Position numbers and translations under genes: made by a program. 30,071 nucleotides of DNA. Origin: an uncultured Bacteroidales bacterium. Lineage in GTDB: Bacteria; Bacteroidota; Bacteroidia; Bacteroidales; F082. The notes beneath the pieces were generated by a model. The model worked only from the letters and a program-made list of their open reading frames with translations, had not been told where the DNA came from and did not search any database. The DNA lies in NCBI GenBank assembly GCA_937896505.1, contig CALBNP010000176.1, positions 1 through 30,071 on the forward strand, written 5' to 3'. Shown here piece after piece: positions 14,954 to 23,860 of the stretch; the stretch's first letter is position 1; every line of letters begins with the position of its first letter.

Positions 14954-16177
14954 ATGAAGATGACTGACACTGAAACAACACTTTTTGAATCAAATTCGGC
15001 TGGATTCACCGAGATAAAGCCCTATTACGCCTCACAACACGGATGCAGCCGCCTATTCACTGCTAATTACAACGGCAAAAAGGTGATACTGAAGACCTTG
15101 AAGGAAGAATATGCCAACGACAAGGATTGCCAGGAAGCCCTCCAAAACGAATATGACGTCACCAGCGTGCTCGACAACAAATACATCCGCAAAGCCATCG
15201 ACTTCGTGACCATTGAAGGTCTCGGAAAATGCCTCGTGCTCGAATACATCGAAGGCAAGAGCCTGCTTGAGCACGTCAGAGTGGGCACACTTTCCACCAA
15301 ACAGGTGAAAAACGTCATCGTGGAGGTCTGCGACGCACTTTATTACTTGCACCGCAACCGCATCGTGCACTGCAACCTGAAACCCGAGAACATCCTCGTG
15401 ACCGCCAACGACTGCCGCGCCAAAATCATCGACATCGGTGTCCCGACAACCGAACCCAAAGCCGACCGCGAGCTGCTCATCAAGGAGATGGAATATGTGG
15501 CTCCCGAAATCATCAAAGGCGAAGAATACGACGCCCGCGCTGACATCTTCTCTATCGGCAAGATCATGGAGTTCATCAATGAACGCAACATCTCGGCACA
15601 ATTCAACAACATCGCCACACACTGCACCCAATTCTCGCGGGAGCAGCGTTTCGACAACATCTCGGAAGTGAAGTCGGCCATCACCAAAGGGCACTCCATC
15701 ATCACCCTTATCATTGCTGCCGCAATCATCGCCCTTGCCTTGGTGTCAGCTCTTGTGTTTGTCCCAAAGATTAAAGACAACATGGAAAAGGAAAAAGCCG
15801 AACGCATTGCCGTCGAATATAACCATGCCATCGAAAACATGCAGAACGAATCGGATGCGCTTTGCGCAAAATACAAGCTCACATCGATTGACCAATCCAT
15901 TGCACCTGACTGGAGCGAAGACAGCCTAAGGCTCGTCCAAGACTTATTGCCATTCTACAGCATGGACGACTATCGCGCCCGTGTGTTCGATGCGCTCGAA
16001 ACACAACGCAACATCATCATCGAAACCCGGCAACACGAATTCGATGCCTTGTTGCTCGAATCGTTCAAGACCGCTGACGACAGTATCGCCGTCAGCTTGC
16101 GGGAAGCCCTGACAGAACCCACCGACTCGGCACTTTTCATTGAAGCTGGAAAATGGTTCGAACAACGTAATAATTGA
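14954..16177 (+). CDS. Membrane-anchored serine/threonine protein kinase homologue, predicted pseudokinase
   Basis: A 407-residue protein. Residues about 18-243 form a compact Hanks-type kinase fold: Lys47 in KKVILK, a candidate alpha-C Glu66, the metal-binding Asp160 in IIDIG (DFG seen as DIG), APE as VAPE at 182-185, and the F-helix Asp197 in RADIFSIG. The catalytic loop reads HCNLKPEN (139-146) in place of HRDxKxxN, so the catalytic-base Asp is Asn141. That change normally abolishes phosphotransfer, so a nucleotide-binding pseudokinase is predicted. A transmembrane helix (about 249-271) is followed by a charged 135-residue, mainly helical extracytoplasmic domain with no known motif. The gene leads the operon with porW/sprE 40 bases downstream, suggesting a role in T9SS or envelope control. 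ATG at 14960 is an alternative start. Confidence 0.82.
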   Translation: MKMTDTETTLFESNSAGFTEIKPYYASQHGCSRLFTANYNGKKVILKTLKEEYANDKDCQEALQNEYDVTSVLDNKYIRKAIDFVTIEGLGKCLVLEYIEGKSLLEHVRVGTLSTKQVKNVIVEVCDALYYLHRNRIVHCNLKPENILVTANDCRAKIIDIGVPTTEPKADRELLIKEMEYVAPEIIKGEEYDARADIFSIGKIMEFINERNISAQFNNIATHCTQFSREQRFDNISEVKSAITKGHSIITLIIAAAIIALALVSALVFVPKIKDNMEKEKAERIAVEYNHAIENMQNESDALCAKYKLTSIDQSIAPDWSEDSLRLVQDLLPFYSMDDYRARVFDALETQRNIIIETRQHEFDALLLESFKTADDSIAVSLREALTEPTDSALFIEAGKWFEQRNN

Positions 16178-16217
16178 ATTAGATTTCAGTTATCCCCTAA
16201 TCAAACAGAACATCAAA

Positions 16218-18872
16218 GTGAGGAAAACACCTTATATATTACTCCTGAGTAGCATGTTTGGCTTGCTACTGCTTGGCAGCTGCTCGACCAAGAAGAACAC
16301 CTTCACCCGACGCGCTTTCCACAACCTGACGAGTCACTACAACGTTTATTGGAATGGCGAATACAGCCTGAAAGAAGGCGACAAGAACCTGCGCGAAAGC
16401 GTGAAGGACGACTACACCAAAGTGCTGCGTGTGTATAACTACGGCACCCAAAGCGAAGGCATGGCCCTCAACTCGCAAATGGACCGCGCCCTGGAAAAGA
16501 CTTCCATCTGCGTACAGAAACACTCCATGAAATTCAACAGCCGCGAGCGCGTGCGCTGGATCGACGATGCCTACCTCGTCATGGCAAAGGCACATTTCTA
16601 CAAACACGACTACATCCCCGCCCGACGCACTTTCGACTTCGTGGCATCGGAATACAACTACAACGATATCTCATACGTGGCCAACATGTGGCTCATAAAA
16701 ACCTACATCCAGACCGAACAATACTCGAAGGCCGTCGCACTCATCGAACAACTCCAAACCAAAGTGTCGGGACTCGAAAAATCTCCCAAAGAACTGAACG
16801 AGAATTTCGACTTCACCATCGCCGACTACTACATAGCTACCGAGGACTATGGCAATGCCATCAAATATCTGCACAACGGTATTTTGCTCAACAAAGACAG
16901 AGACTTGCGCACACGCGCCATGTTCATCCTCGGACAGATCTACATGCTGCAAAACGATGCCAACCGCGCTACCGAACAATTCAAGAAAGTGGTGAAGCGC
17001 AACCCTCCCTACGAGATGAGCTTCGAGGCCAAGATGAACATGGCCAAGATGGGCTCAAGCAGCAACGCCAAGGAACTCTACAAGATGCTGACCAAGATGC
17101 TGAACGACGCCAATAACGAAGACTACCGCGACCGCATCTACTACGCCATGGCCGAACTCGCCTTGCGCGAAGGCGACCAAGACAAAGCCTTACGATATCT
17201 GCGCAAGTCGGTGGCAGCATTCAAAGACAACAAGAGCCAGCGAACACTGTCGTCGCTCAAAGCAGCAACGATGTTTTTTGAACGCAACGATTACGAACTC
17301 GCCCAAGCCTACTACGACACCGCCGTCACCAGCATGGAAAAGGAATACAAAGGCTACGACAGCATCGTCAACCTTTCGCAAACCCTCAACGAGCTTGTTC
17401 TCCACCTCACCACCATCCGCGACCAAGACAGCCTTCTGCGCGTAGCCGCCATGGACGAGAACTCACGCAACAAAATCATCGACAAAATCATCGCTGACCT
17501 CATCGAGCAAGAAAAATATGAAGAAGAGAGACGCCAATATGAAGAGCAACTTGCCTTGATGGGCGCTGCAACTGGCGATGCGCCCAAGCCACAAGAAGAA
17601 AACGGATTGAAATCTGGTGAATCGTCGTGGTATTACTACAACCAAACCACCTTGAGCCGTGGCTACACCGAATTCTCCAAGAAATGGGGTATGCGTAAAC
17701 TCGAAGACAACTGGTTCATTTCCGACAAGAAAAGCATAAGTTCGGGAATGATGGCCGAAGAAGGAAATGAGCAAGGCGATGACATGCAGAACGATACGCT
17801 AACCAGCTCGAACGACCCGCACCAAAGAGGTTACTACCTCACCGACCTTCCATTCAAGCCAGAGCAAAAAGCCGTTTGCGACAGTCTGATTAGAGAATCG
17901 CTCTACCAAGTCGGCTTCACCTATATGGACCGCTTGTCAGACTACCAACGCTCCATCGAGTCATACGAAACACTTGACAAACGCTATCCAGAAAACGAGC
18001 ACGAACTGCCTTCGTGGTATGCCCTCTACAAGATGCACAACGACCTCGCCAACGAAGAGCAAGCAAGTATCTATAAGGAAAAAATCCTAAAGAAATATCC
18101 CGAATCGAGCTACGCAGAGTTCATCAAAGACCCTGACTACTACAAAAAACTGGAAGAACAGGAAAAGGAATCGTCTGACTTCTACGCCAAGACCTACGAA
18201 GCCTTCCAGCAAGGACAATTCTACCGCGTGAAGATGAACACCGAACGCGCCATGGAAATGTATGAAGCCGACACCGCCCTGATGCCGCGCTTCGTCTTCC
18301 TCAATGCCGTGGCAAGAGGCCGCCTCGAATCGATTGACACAATGGCTTTCGCGCTCTACAACCTCGTGCGCGACTATCCGACAAGCAGCATCAAGCCATA
18401 CGCTTTCCAAGTGCTTGAAAACATCAATGAAGAATACAAGCTCGGTCTTGTTTTGACCGACATCGACAAAAAGGAAGGTGGCGACCAGCCAGAGGTGAAA
18501 AAAGGCACACCTTATGTGTATGAACCCGACACAGAGCACTTCGTCATGATTGTCTGCAACTCGAAACTCGTCCGTGTTGACCCATTGAAAGTGCGTATCA
18601 GCGACTTCAACAAGAAAGAACACCGCACAAAGAACTTCAACGTGAAGAGCATCATCCTCGACGACGACCGCATGATGATCACCATCGGCAATTTCGAGGG
18701 AACCAACGAAGCAGAAAACTACATCACTTCCATGTTCCTCACCGACTATGTCTTCGGCGGCATCGACCAAAGCAACTACAACATTCAACCCATCTCGATA
18801 AAGAACTATCCATTGTTCTACCAATCGAAAGACTTGGATGAATACATACAATTCATTAACGACAACAAATAA
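16218..18872 (+). CDS. porW: Type IX secretion system TPR lipoprotein PorW/SprE
   Basis: An 884-residue lipoprotein. I chose the GTG at 16218 because it gives a signal peptide (RKTPYILLLSSMFGLLLLGS) with lipobox Cys22. The frame extends further upstream only by overlapping the kinase gene. After the Cys come the family signatures TRRAFHNLTSHYNVYWNGEYSL, seen here as FHNLTSHYNVYWNGE, then VLRVYNYGT and ERVRWIDDAYLVMAKAHFYK, followed by many TPR-like helices. A charged insertion lies near 450-480, and the C-terminal domain ends IKNYPLFYQSKDLDEYIQF. This matches Flavobacterium SprE and Porphyromonas PorW, an outer-membrane-associated lipoprotein needed for T9SS function. Its presence fits the T9SS-sorted proteins in this window. 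Three bases separate it from the bactofilin gene. Confidence 0.87.
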   Translation: MRKTPYILLLSSMFGLLLLGSCSTKKNTFTRRAFHNLTSHYNVYWNGEYSLKEGDKNLRESVKDDYTKVLRVYNYGTQSEGMALNSQMDRALEKTSICVQKHSMKFNSRERVRWIDDAYLVMAKAHFYKHDYIPARRTFDFVASEYNYNDISYVANMWLIKTYIQTEQYSKAVALIEQLQTKVSGLEKSPKELNENFDFTIADYYIATEDYGNAIKYLHNGILLNKDRDLRTRAMFILGQIYMLQNDANRATEQFKKVVKRNPPYEMSFEAKMNMAKMGSSSNAKELYKMLTKMLNDANNEDYRDRIYYAMAELALREGDQDKALRYLRKSVAAFKDNKSQRTLSSLKAATMFFERNDYELAQAYYDTAVTSMEKEYKGYDSIVNLSQTLNELVLHLTTIRDQDSLLRVAAMDENSRNKIIDKIIADLIEQEKYEEERRQYEEQLALMGAATGDAPKPQEENGLKSGESSWYYYNQTTLSRGYTEFSKKWGMRKLEDNWFISDKKSISSGMMAEEGNEQGDDMQNDTLTSSNDPHQRGYYLTDLPFKPEQKAVCDSLIRESLYQVGFTYMDRLSDYQRSIESYETLDKRYPENEHELPSWYALYKMHNDLANEEQASIYKEKILKKYPESSYAEFIKDPDYYKKLEEQEKESSDFYAKTYEAFQQGQFYRVKMNTERAMEMYEADTALMPRFVFLNAVARGRLESIDTMAFALYNLVRDYPTSSIKPYAFQVLENINEEYKLGLVLTDIDKKEGGDQPEVKKGTPYVYEPDTEHFVMIVCNSKLVRVDPLKVRISDFNKKEHRTKNFNVKSIILDDDRMMITIGNFEGTNEAENYITSMFLTDYVFGGIDQSNYNIQPISIKNYPLFYQSKDLDEYIQFINDNK

Positions 18873-18875
18873 AAA

Positions 18876-19244
18876 ATGAACATTATGGAATCAGCTGCAC
18901 GCAACCTCATTGGCAATGGCACCGTCATCAAAGGCGACATCGAATGCAGCGGCGACATCCGCATAGACGGCCAACTGATTGGCTCTCTGAAATCGAACGG
19001 CAAAGTGGTCATCGGACAGACTGGCACGCTCGAAGGCGACCTGACCTGCAAGCAAGCCGACATCTCGGGCAACATCAAAGGCAACATCAAAGCCGAAGAA
19101 CTCACCGCACTGAAAGCCACTTCGAAAGTCGAAGTTGACCTGGTTACCAAACAACTCCTCATCGAAGTAGGAGCACAATTCACTGGCAAGTGCACCATGA
19201 CACAACAATCAACCGTGTCGATGCCTAAGCAAAAAATAGGTTGA
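18876..19244 (+). CDS. Bactofilin (polymer-forming cytoskeletal protein)
   Basis: A 122-residue bactofilin, near the family's usual minimum. The DUF583 beta-helix covers about residues 15-110, with its repeating Gly/Asp turns: IKGDIECSGDIRIDGQLIG, then GKVVIGQTGTLEGDL, ADISGNIKGNIKAEEL and VGAQFTGKCTM. Bactofilins polymerise without nucleotide into filaments that lie under the membrane and place cell-wall or surface machinery. The termini are short and no membrane segment is seen. The gene starts three bases after porW and ends 13 bases before folE, so it is part of the same transcript. ATG 18885 is an alternative start. The link to a T9SS gene suggests, but does not prove, a role in placing envelope complexes. 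Confidence 0.9.
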   Translation: MNIMESAARNLIGNGTVIKGDIECSGDIRIDGQLIGSLKSNGKVVIGQTGTLEGDLTCKQADISGNIKGNIKAEELTALKATSKVEVDLVTKQLLIEVGAQFTGKCTMTQQSTVSMPKQKIG

Positions 19245-19257
19245 TAATCGTTTGAAA

Positions 19258-19881
19258 ATGAGTGAAACATTACTAGAAGGACAACTCAATTACGAAGCAA
19301 TAGAGAAGTTTGACCCCGAAAAACTTGCGAAACTGCAAGAACACTATGCTGCCATTCTCGAAATCTTAGGCGAAGACCCCAACCGCGAAGGTCTCGTCAA
19401 GACGCCATTGCGTGTAGCGAAATCGATGCAATTCCTTACCCAAGGTTATGCACAAGACCCGATGGAAATCCTGCTGTCGGCACGCTTCAAGGAAGACTAC
19501 CGCCAGATGGTCATCGTCAAAGACATCGAAGTATATTCGCTTTGCGAGCACCACATGATTCCATTCATCGGCAAGGCACATGTGGCCTACATCCCGAATG
19601 GTTACATCACAGGCCTCAGCAAGATAGCCCGCGTCGTTGAAGCCTACTCGCGCCGTCTGCAAGTGCAAGAACGCCTCACCACACAAATCAAGAATGCCAT
19701 CAACGAAGCCTTGCATCCGCTTGGCGTTGCCGTCGTCATCGAGGCAAAGCATTTGTGCATGGCCATGCGCGGTGTGCAAAAGCAAGACGCCGTGACTGTC
19801 ACCAGCGACTTCATCGGTGCCTTCGAACGCGAGACTACACGGGCCGAGTTCCTGCAACTCATCGGTACAAACCTCCATTGA
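19258..19881 (+). CDS. folE: GTP cyclohydrolase I (FolE type)
   Basis: A 207-residue GTP cyclohydrolase I, which turns GTP into 7,8-dihydroneopterin triphosphate, the first step to folate (and, in many bacteria, to queuosine precursors). The zinc ligands are visible as Cys96 and His99 in SLCEHHMIPF and Cys167 in KHLCMAMRG; the Cys-Cys distance of 71 equals that in the E. coli enzyme. GLSKIARVVEAYSRRLQVQERLT and the preceding VAYIPNGYITGL are the usual core motifs. ATG 19258 is preferred to a TTG two codons upstream. The gene sits between a bactofilin and fabD in one tightly spaced run, with no other folate gene nearby. A queG gene occurs 5 kb downstream, but in a separate unit. Confidence 0.96.
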   Translation: MSETLLEGQLNYEAIEKFDPEKLAKLQEHYAAILEILGEDPNREGLVKTPLRVAKSMQFLTQGYAQDPMEILLSARFKEDYRQMVIVKDIEVYSLCEHHMIPFIGKAHVAYIPNGYITGLSKIARVVEAYSRRLQVQERLTTQIKNAINEALHPLGVAVVIEAKHLCMAMRGVQKQDAVTVTSDFIGAFERETTRAEFLQLIGTNLH

Positions 19882-19928
19882 AACAACAAGACAAAAAACA
19901 ATAATACAAGATTTTAGATATTTTTGAT

Positions 19929-20813
19929 ATGTATAAGGCATACGTTTTCCCTGGACAAGGCGCCCAATTTGTTGGAATGGGTAAAGACCTTTTTGACAAG
20001 TCGTCGAAAGCAAAAGACATGTTCCACAAAGCCAACAACATCTTGAAATTCAACATTACCGACATCATGTTTGACGGCACTGATGAAGACTTGCGTCAGA
20101 CCAAAGTCACCCAACCTGCCATTTTCCTGCATTCTGTCATCTTGGCTTCGATGCTGGAAGATTTCGAGCCAAGCATGGTAGCCGGCCACTCATTAGGTGA
20201 GTTTTCAGCCCTCGTCGCCAACAAGGTTTTAACCTTCGAAGATGGTTTACGCTTGGTAAGCAAGCGTGCCCTTGCCATGCAAAAAGCCTGCGATGCACAA
20301 CCAGGAACCATGGCCGCTGTGGTAGGTCTTGAAGATGAAATCGTGGAAAACACCTGCAACGGCATTAAAGAAACCGTTGTGGTTCCCGCCAACTACAATT
20401 GCCCAGGACAACTCGTCATCTCCGGCACTAAAGAAGGTATCGACCTTGTCGCGCCACTGCTCAAGGAAGCCGGAGCCAAACGCGTATTGCCGTTGAACGT
20501 CGGTGGCGCTTTCCACAGCCCGCTGATGGAACCAGCACGCATCGAACTGGCCGAAGCCATCAACGACACCAAATTCAACCAAGGCATTTGCCCTGTCTAT
20601 CAAAATGTCACCGGCCAACCTGTCAACGACCCAGAAATCATCAAGAAGAACCTCGTTGCCCAACTCACCTCACCCGTGCTTTGGACACAGACCATGAAAA
20701 ACATACTTGCCAATGGTGCCAAGACCATCATCGAAGTCGGCCCAGGAACCGTGCTGCAAGGTCTGTTCAAACGAGTTGGCAGAAACCTCGATTTGTCAAG
20801 CGCCACAATCTAA
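19929..20813 (+). CDS. fabD: Malonyl-CoA-ACP transacylase
   Basis: A 294-residue FabD of normal length. It moves malonyl from coenzyme A to acyl carrier protein to supply fatty-acid elongation in the cytoplasm. The N-terminal FPGQGAQFVGMG, the nucleophile motif GHSLGEF (Ser88), the arginine region SKRALAMQ, the catalytic His196 in GGAFHSPLM, and the C-terminal EVGPGTVLQGL are all present. The start is ATG 19929, 47 bases after folE. The stop is only two bases before the S41 protease gene, so the pair is translated from one message. No acpP or other fab genes are in the window, so this fabD lies outside a fab cluster. Confidence 0.96.
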   Translation: MYKAYVFPGQGAQFVGMGKDLFDKSSKAKDMFHKANNILKFNITDIMFDGTDEDLRQTKVTQPAIFLHSVILASMLEDFEPSMVAGHSLGEFSALVANKVLTFEDGLRLVSKRALAMQKACDAQPGTMAAVVGLEDEIVENTCNGIKETVVVPANYNCPGQLVISGTKEGIDLVAPLLKEAGAKRVLPLNVGGAFHSPLMEPARIELAEAINDTKFNQGICPVYQNVTGQPVNDPEIIKKNLVAQLTSPVLWTQTMKNILANGAKTIIEVGPGTVLQGLFKRVGRNLDLSSATI

Positions 20814-20815
20814 CC

Positions 20816-22396
20816 ATGGAAAACAAAACCAATCCTATCTATTTCGTCATCGCCGTAGCGATGGGTATGTTGCTTGTCCTATTAATTAATAAAGGTGAAC
20901 AGAAAGCAAAAGTATTGCACGTTGACGGCGGCAGCAAGTTCGACGAAGTGATGTATTACATCCAAGACAACTACGTCGATTCCGTTGACTACAACAAGAT
21001 AGAAACCGATGCCATCGTTGCCATGATTGACGAACTTGACCCGCACAGCAACTACATTTCGGTGGAGGAATTCAACGAAGTGAACGACCCGTTGTTAGGC
21101 AGTTTCGAAGGCATTGGCGTACAATTCAGGCTTGAGAAAGACACCATCGCCATTGTGCAAGTCATCAAAGATGGACCTTCCGAAAAAGTCGGCCTCATGG
21201 CTGGCGACCGCATCATCTATGTTGACGACACCATAGTAGCAAACCAAAAGCTGAAAAACGAGGACGTAATTCGCAAACTGAAAGGACCGAAAGGCACCAA
21301 AGTGAAAGTGAAAGTCAAACGTCGTGGCGTGGAAGGTCTCACCGACTACACCATCGTCCGTGACGTGATACCCACCTACAGTGTCGATGTCGCGTATATG
21401 CTCAACGATGAAATCGGTTACCTGAAACTCAGCAAGTTTTCGGCTACCACCTACGATGAATTCAAGAGCAGCATCAAAAAGCTGAATCGTGCAGGCATGA
21501 AGAAGCTCATCTTCGACCTTCGTGGCAATGGCGGAGGCTACCTCTCAGCCGCCGTTGAGATTGCCGACGAGTTTCTGCCCAAAGGCAGCCTCATCGTATA
21601 TACCGAAGGCCGCAACCGTCCAGCCTACTACATGAACGCCCGTCGCCACGGCATGCTCGAAGACATTCCAGTGGCTGTGCTCATCGACGACGAATCGGCC
21701 AGCGCAAGCGAAATCGTGGCCGGAGCCTTGCAGGACAACGACCGCGGCACCATCATTGGTCGTCGCTCGTTCGGCAAAGGTCTGGTGCAAGAACAAATCA
21801 TGCTCAGCGACAACTCCGCCTTGCGCCTGACGGTGGCCAAATACCACACACCCACAGGACGCTGCATCCAAAAGCCTTTCAACGGTGACCGCGAAAGCTA
21901 TCTTTACGAGTCGTATGACCGCTGGGTAAGCGGCGAGATGTACAGTGCCGACAGCATTCACTTCGCTGATTCACTGAAATATACCACACCTAAAGGAAAG
22001 ACCGTATATGGCGGCGGCGGCATCATGCCCGACATCTACGTGCCTTTGGTCAACGACAGCACGGAATATTTCTTCAACCGCATCGTGAACCTCGGCATCC
22101 TTTACGAATATGCCTTCAACTATTCTGACACACACCGCAAGGAATTGCAGCAATACAAGACCGTTGAACAATTCAAGCAATCGTTCCGCATCACCGACGC
22201 CATGTTCAACGAACTCATTCAGTTGGCTGAAAAGAAAGGTATCAAAGGAAATGACGAAGAAAAGCAGGTGGCACGCCGCGAATCAAACATTCTGATGAAA
22301 GCTTATATCGGTCGCGACTTGTTTGACGACGAAGGCTTCTATCCTATCTACCAAGATATGGACGAAATACTTCAGAAAGCACTCGAAGTGCTTTGA
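20816..22396 (+). CDS. S41 family C-terminal processing protease (CtpA/Prc type)
   Basis: A 526-residue envelope protease starting at ATG 20816; the same frame is open inside fabD, but the ATG gives the N-terminal membrane anchor (about 8-24: YFVIAVAMGMLLVLLIN). A tail-recognition segment (about 40-95) precedes a PDZ domain (about 95-185, GIGVQF and GLMAGDRIIYVD). The S41 domain (about 190-400) shows FDLRGNGGGYL, catalytic Ser296 in ESASASEI and Lys321 in SFGKGLVQ, 25 residues apart as in E. coli Prc. The C-terminal 120 residues are helical. Such enzymes trim the C-termini of periplasmic proteins. It is last in the porW run and converges on the enoyl-CoA hydratase gene with a single base between them. 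Confidence 0.93.
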   Translation: MENKTNPIYFVIAVAMGMLLVLLINKGEQKAKVLHVDGGSKFDEVMYYIQDNYVDSVDYNKIETDAIVAMIDELDPHSNYISVEEFNEVNDPLLGSFEGIGVQFRLEKDTIAIVQVIKDGPSEKVGLMAGDRIIYVDDTIVANQKLKNEDVIRKLKGPKGTKVKVKVKRRGVEGLTDYTIVRDVIPTYSVDVAYMLNDEIGYLKLSKFSATTYDEFKSSIKKLNRAGMKKLIFDLRGNGGGYLSAAVEIADEFLPKGSLIVYTEGRNRPAYYMNARRHGMLEDIPVAVLIDDESASASEIVAGALQDNDRGTIIGRRSFGKGLVQEQIMLSDNSALRLTVAKYHTPTGRCIQKPFNGDRESYLYESYDRWVSGEMYSADSIHFADSLKYTTPKGKTVYGGGGIMPDIYVPLVNDSTEYFFNRIVNLGILYEYAFNYSDTHRKELQQYKTVEQFKQSFRITDAMFNELIQLAEKKGIKGNDEEKQVARRESNILMKAYIGRDLFDDEGFYPIYQDMDEILQKALEVL

Positions 22397-22397
22397 T

Positions 22398-23183
22398 TCA
22401 TTGCCAATTCGGCTTCCGCTTCTCGAAAAAGGCGCTCATGCCTTCCTGACCCGCTTCAGAAATGCGTTGCTCGGCAATGATTTCAGAAGTACGGCAAAAA
22501 ATGGCATCGTATGGATTACTGAAACCACCCACCATGCGAAGCAGATTCTTGCATTCGGCCACCGCAACAGGCGATGCTTGCAGGAAATGTTCAACATAAC
22601 GGCGCTCTACATTAATCAGTTCCGGCTGTTCGGCAACGGCATTCACCAACTTGCACTCCTTGGCTTCCAAAGCTGAGAAACGTCTGCCCGTAAGCATCAA
22701 ATCACGAGCGGCGGCATTACCAATCTTCTGCACCACAAAAGGCGAAATGGTGGCTGGCGTAATGCCTAACCTCACCTCAGAAAACGCAAATTTAGTGTTC
22801 GTTTCGGCAATCACCACATCAGCGGCAGCTACAATTCCGTTAGCGCCACCCATGCAAGCCCCATGAACCACAACCACTACCGCCTTGTTGCAGAAATAAA
22901 TAGTACGGAATAATTTCGACAAACGCTCAGCGTCGGCCACATTTTCACCACGGCTGAACGAAGCCATCTCCTTCATATAATTCAGGTCAGCACCAGCGCA
23001 AAACGCGGCGCCGTTGCCCTTTAAGATAATCACACGAATATCGTCGCGGCTATTGAGCCAATCGAAAACCTCAGTCAGTTCTCGAATCATTTCGGCATTC
23101 ATGGCATTACGCACCTCGGGACGGTCGAGATTAATCCAAGCCATGCTTTCGCCTAATTGTATTTTCAGCGTCTTGAAATCCAT
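22398..23183 (-). CDS. Enoyl-CoA hydratase/isomerase family protein, LiuC-like
   Basis: A 261-residue crotonase-fold protein from ATG 23183; the frame continues upstream, but MDFKTLKIQL is the natural start. The first oxyanion-hole motif is GAAFCAGADLNYM and the second HGACMGGANGI. One catalytic Glu is kept in FSEVRLGITPATISPFV. The second crotonase Glu position is Gly, as I recall for LiuC-type methylglutaconyl-CoA hydratases, which share the SEVR-G-PA-ISPFV pattern. In leucine breakdown LiuC hydrates 3-methylglutaconyl-CoA to HMG-CoA. No other leucine catabolism gene is close, so the substrate is uncertain; a general short-chain enoyl-CoA hydratase is the alternative. It is a single-gene unit. 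Confidence 0.85.
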   Translation of the reverse strand: MDFKTLKIQLGESMAWINLDRPEVRNAMNAEMIRELTEVFDWLNSRDDIRVIILKGNGAAFCAGADLNYMKEMASFSRGENVADAERLSKLFRTIYFCNKAVVVVVHGACMGGANGIVAAADVVIAETNTKFAFSEVRLGITPATISPFVVQKIGNAAARDLMLTGRRFSALEAKECKLVNAVAEQPELINVERRYVEHFLQASPVAVAECKNLLRMVGGFSNPYDAIFCRTSEIIAEQRISEAGQEGMSAFFEKRKPNWQ

Positions 23184-23333
23184 AATCGAAACTTTTGTAG
23201 TGCAATATTCGTGAATTTTTGTCAATTTGGCACTTATTTTCAGAAAAAAGCGTTTCCTTTGCAATCGGAATGATATTTGATAGGAGCATTGCACCTTATT
23301 AAACCTGACAATTCATAAAACAGAAGACAAGAA

Positions 23334-23783
23334 ATGGACGAAGAAAATTTCAGTAACGAACTCGAAAACATACTCAACAAAATCAAGCAGATGATTGAAA
23401 ATCAGGATTTTGATAACATGCCTAATGTCGATCCTGAGCAACTCGAACAACTCAAGATGTTCATGTCGCAATTCGACGAAATGAAAGACGAACTGAAAGT
23501 TGAGATTTTCAAACTCGATCCGTTCACCAAGCAATTGGTTTCGGCATTCATGGGGAAACTCGGCAATATGGATTTCCAGACCAGCAATCCTGCCAAGCCA
23601 GTAACTCCTGAAACAGTGCCCAACAAGGAAGTTGAACTGAAAGACATTCCCGGAACTAACGAAAACTATAATTCACAGCTGACTGAAATCGACAAAAAGC
23701 TACGCAATGCTCAACTCAACGACGACCAAATCAACGAGTTGCTTGACCGCCGAGCAGAAATCATGGCCAAAATGAAACCATAG
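23334..23783 (+). CDS. Small acidic hypothetical protein
   Basis: I do not recognise this 149-residue protein. It has no signal peptide or membrane helix, so it is predicted cytoplasmic. It is acidic and rich in Asp, Glu, Asn and Gln. The N-terminal part (1-80) is helical and amphipathic (NELENILNKIKQMIENQDF, then LEQLKMFMSQFDEM), followed by the hydrophobic-patterned FTKQLVSAFMGKLGNMDF. A Pro/Thr-rich linker (about 80-105) leads to a second helical, coiled-coil-like segment (about 110-148) ending RRAEIMAKMKP. The shape suggests a protein-protein interaction role. The start is ATG 23334. It is followed by an independent promoter and the outer-membrane barrel gene. Confidence 0.7.
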   Translation: MDEENFSNELENILNKIKQMIENQDFDNMPNVDPEQLEQLKMFMSQFDEMKDELKVEIFKLDPFTKQLVSAFMGKLGNMDFQTSNPAKPVTPETVPNKEVELKDIPGTNENYNSQLTEIDKKLRNAQLNDDQINELLDRRAEIMAKMKP

Positions 23784-23799
23784 TTTTGCAAATAAAATA

Positions 23800-23829
23800 T
23801 TTGGCTTTGGCAATTTATTCCTATCTTTG
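23800..23829 (+). promoter_or_regulatory. Promoter of the outer-membrane barrel-queG unit
   Basis: TTTG (-33) at 23800-23803 and TATCTTTG (-7) at 23822-23829 with an 18-base spacer, 31 bases before the ATG at 23861. A short inverted repeat, CAAATA-AAA-TATTTG at 23789-23803, overlaps the -33 element. Confidence 0.65.
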
Positions 23830-23860
23830 TCGTTTCAACACACAGAAACAACTCAAAAAT

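Noticed and set aside
18087..18851. A 254-codon minus-strand frame opposite porW
   Set aside because: It is rich in Val, His and Phe as expected of an antisense frame to a Lys/Asp/Glu-rich gene; no motif or start signal.
19919..19926. TATTTTTG -7-like box before fabD
   Set aside because: It ends two bases before the ATG, so transcription would start inside the coding region; fabD is more simply read from the upstream run.
23227..23242. TTGGCACTTATTTTCAG as a sigma-54 promoter
   Set aside because: The TGGCAC part fits, but the essential GC of the -12 element is missing, so it is not a credible sigma-54 site.
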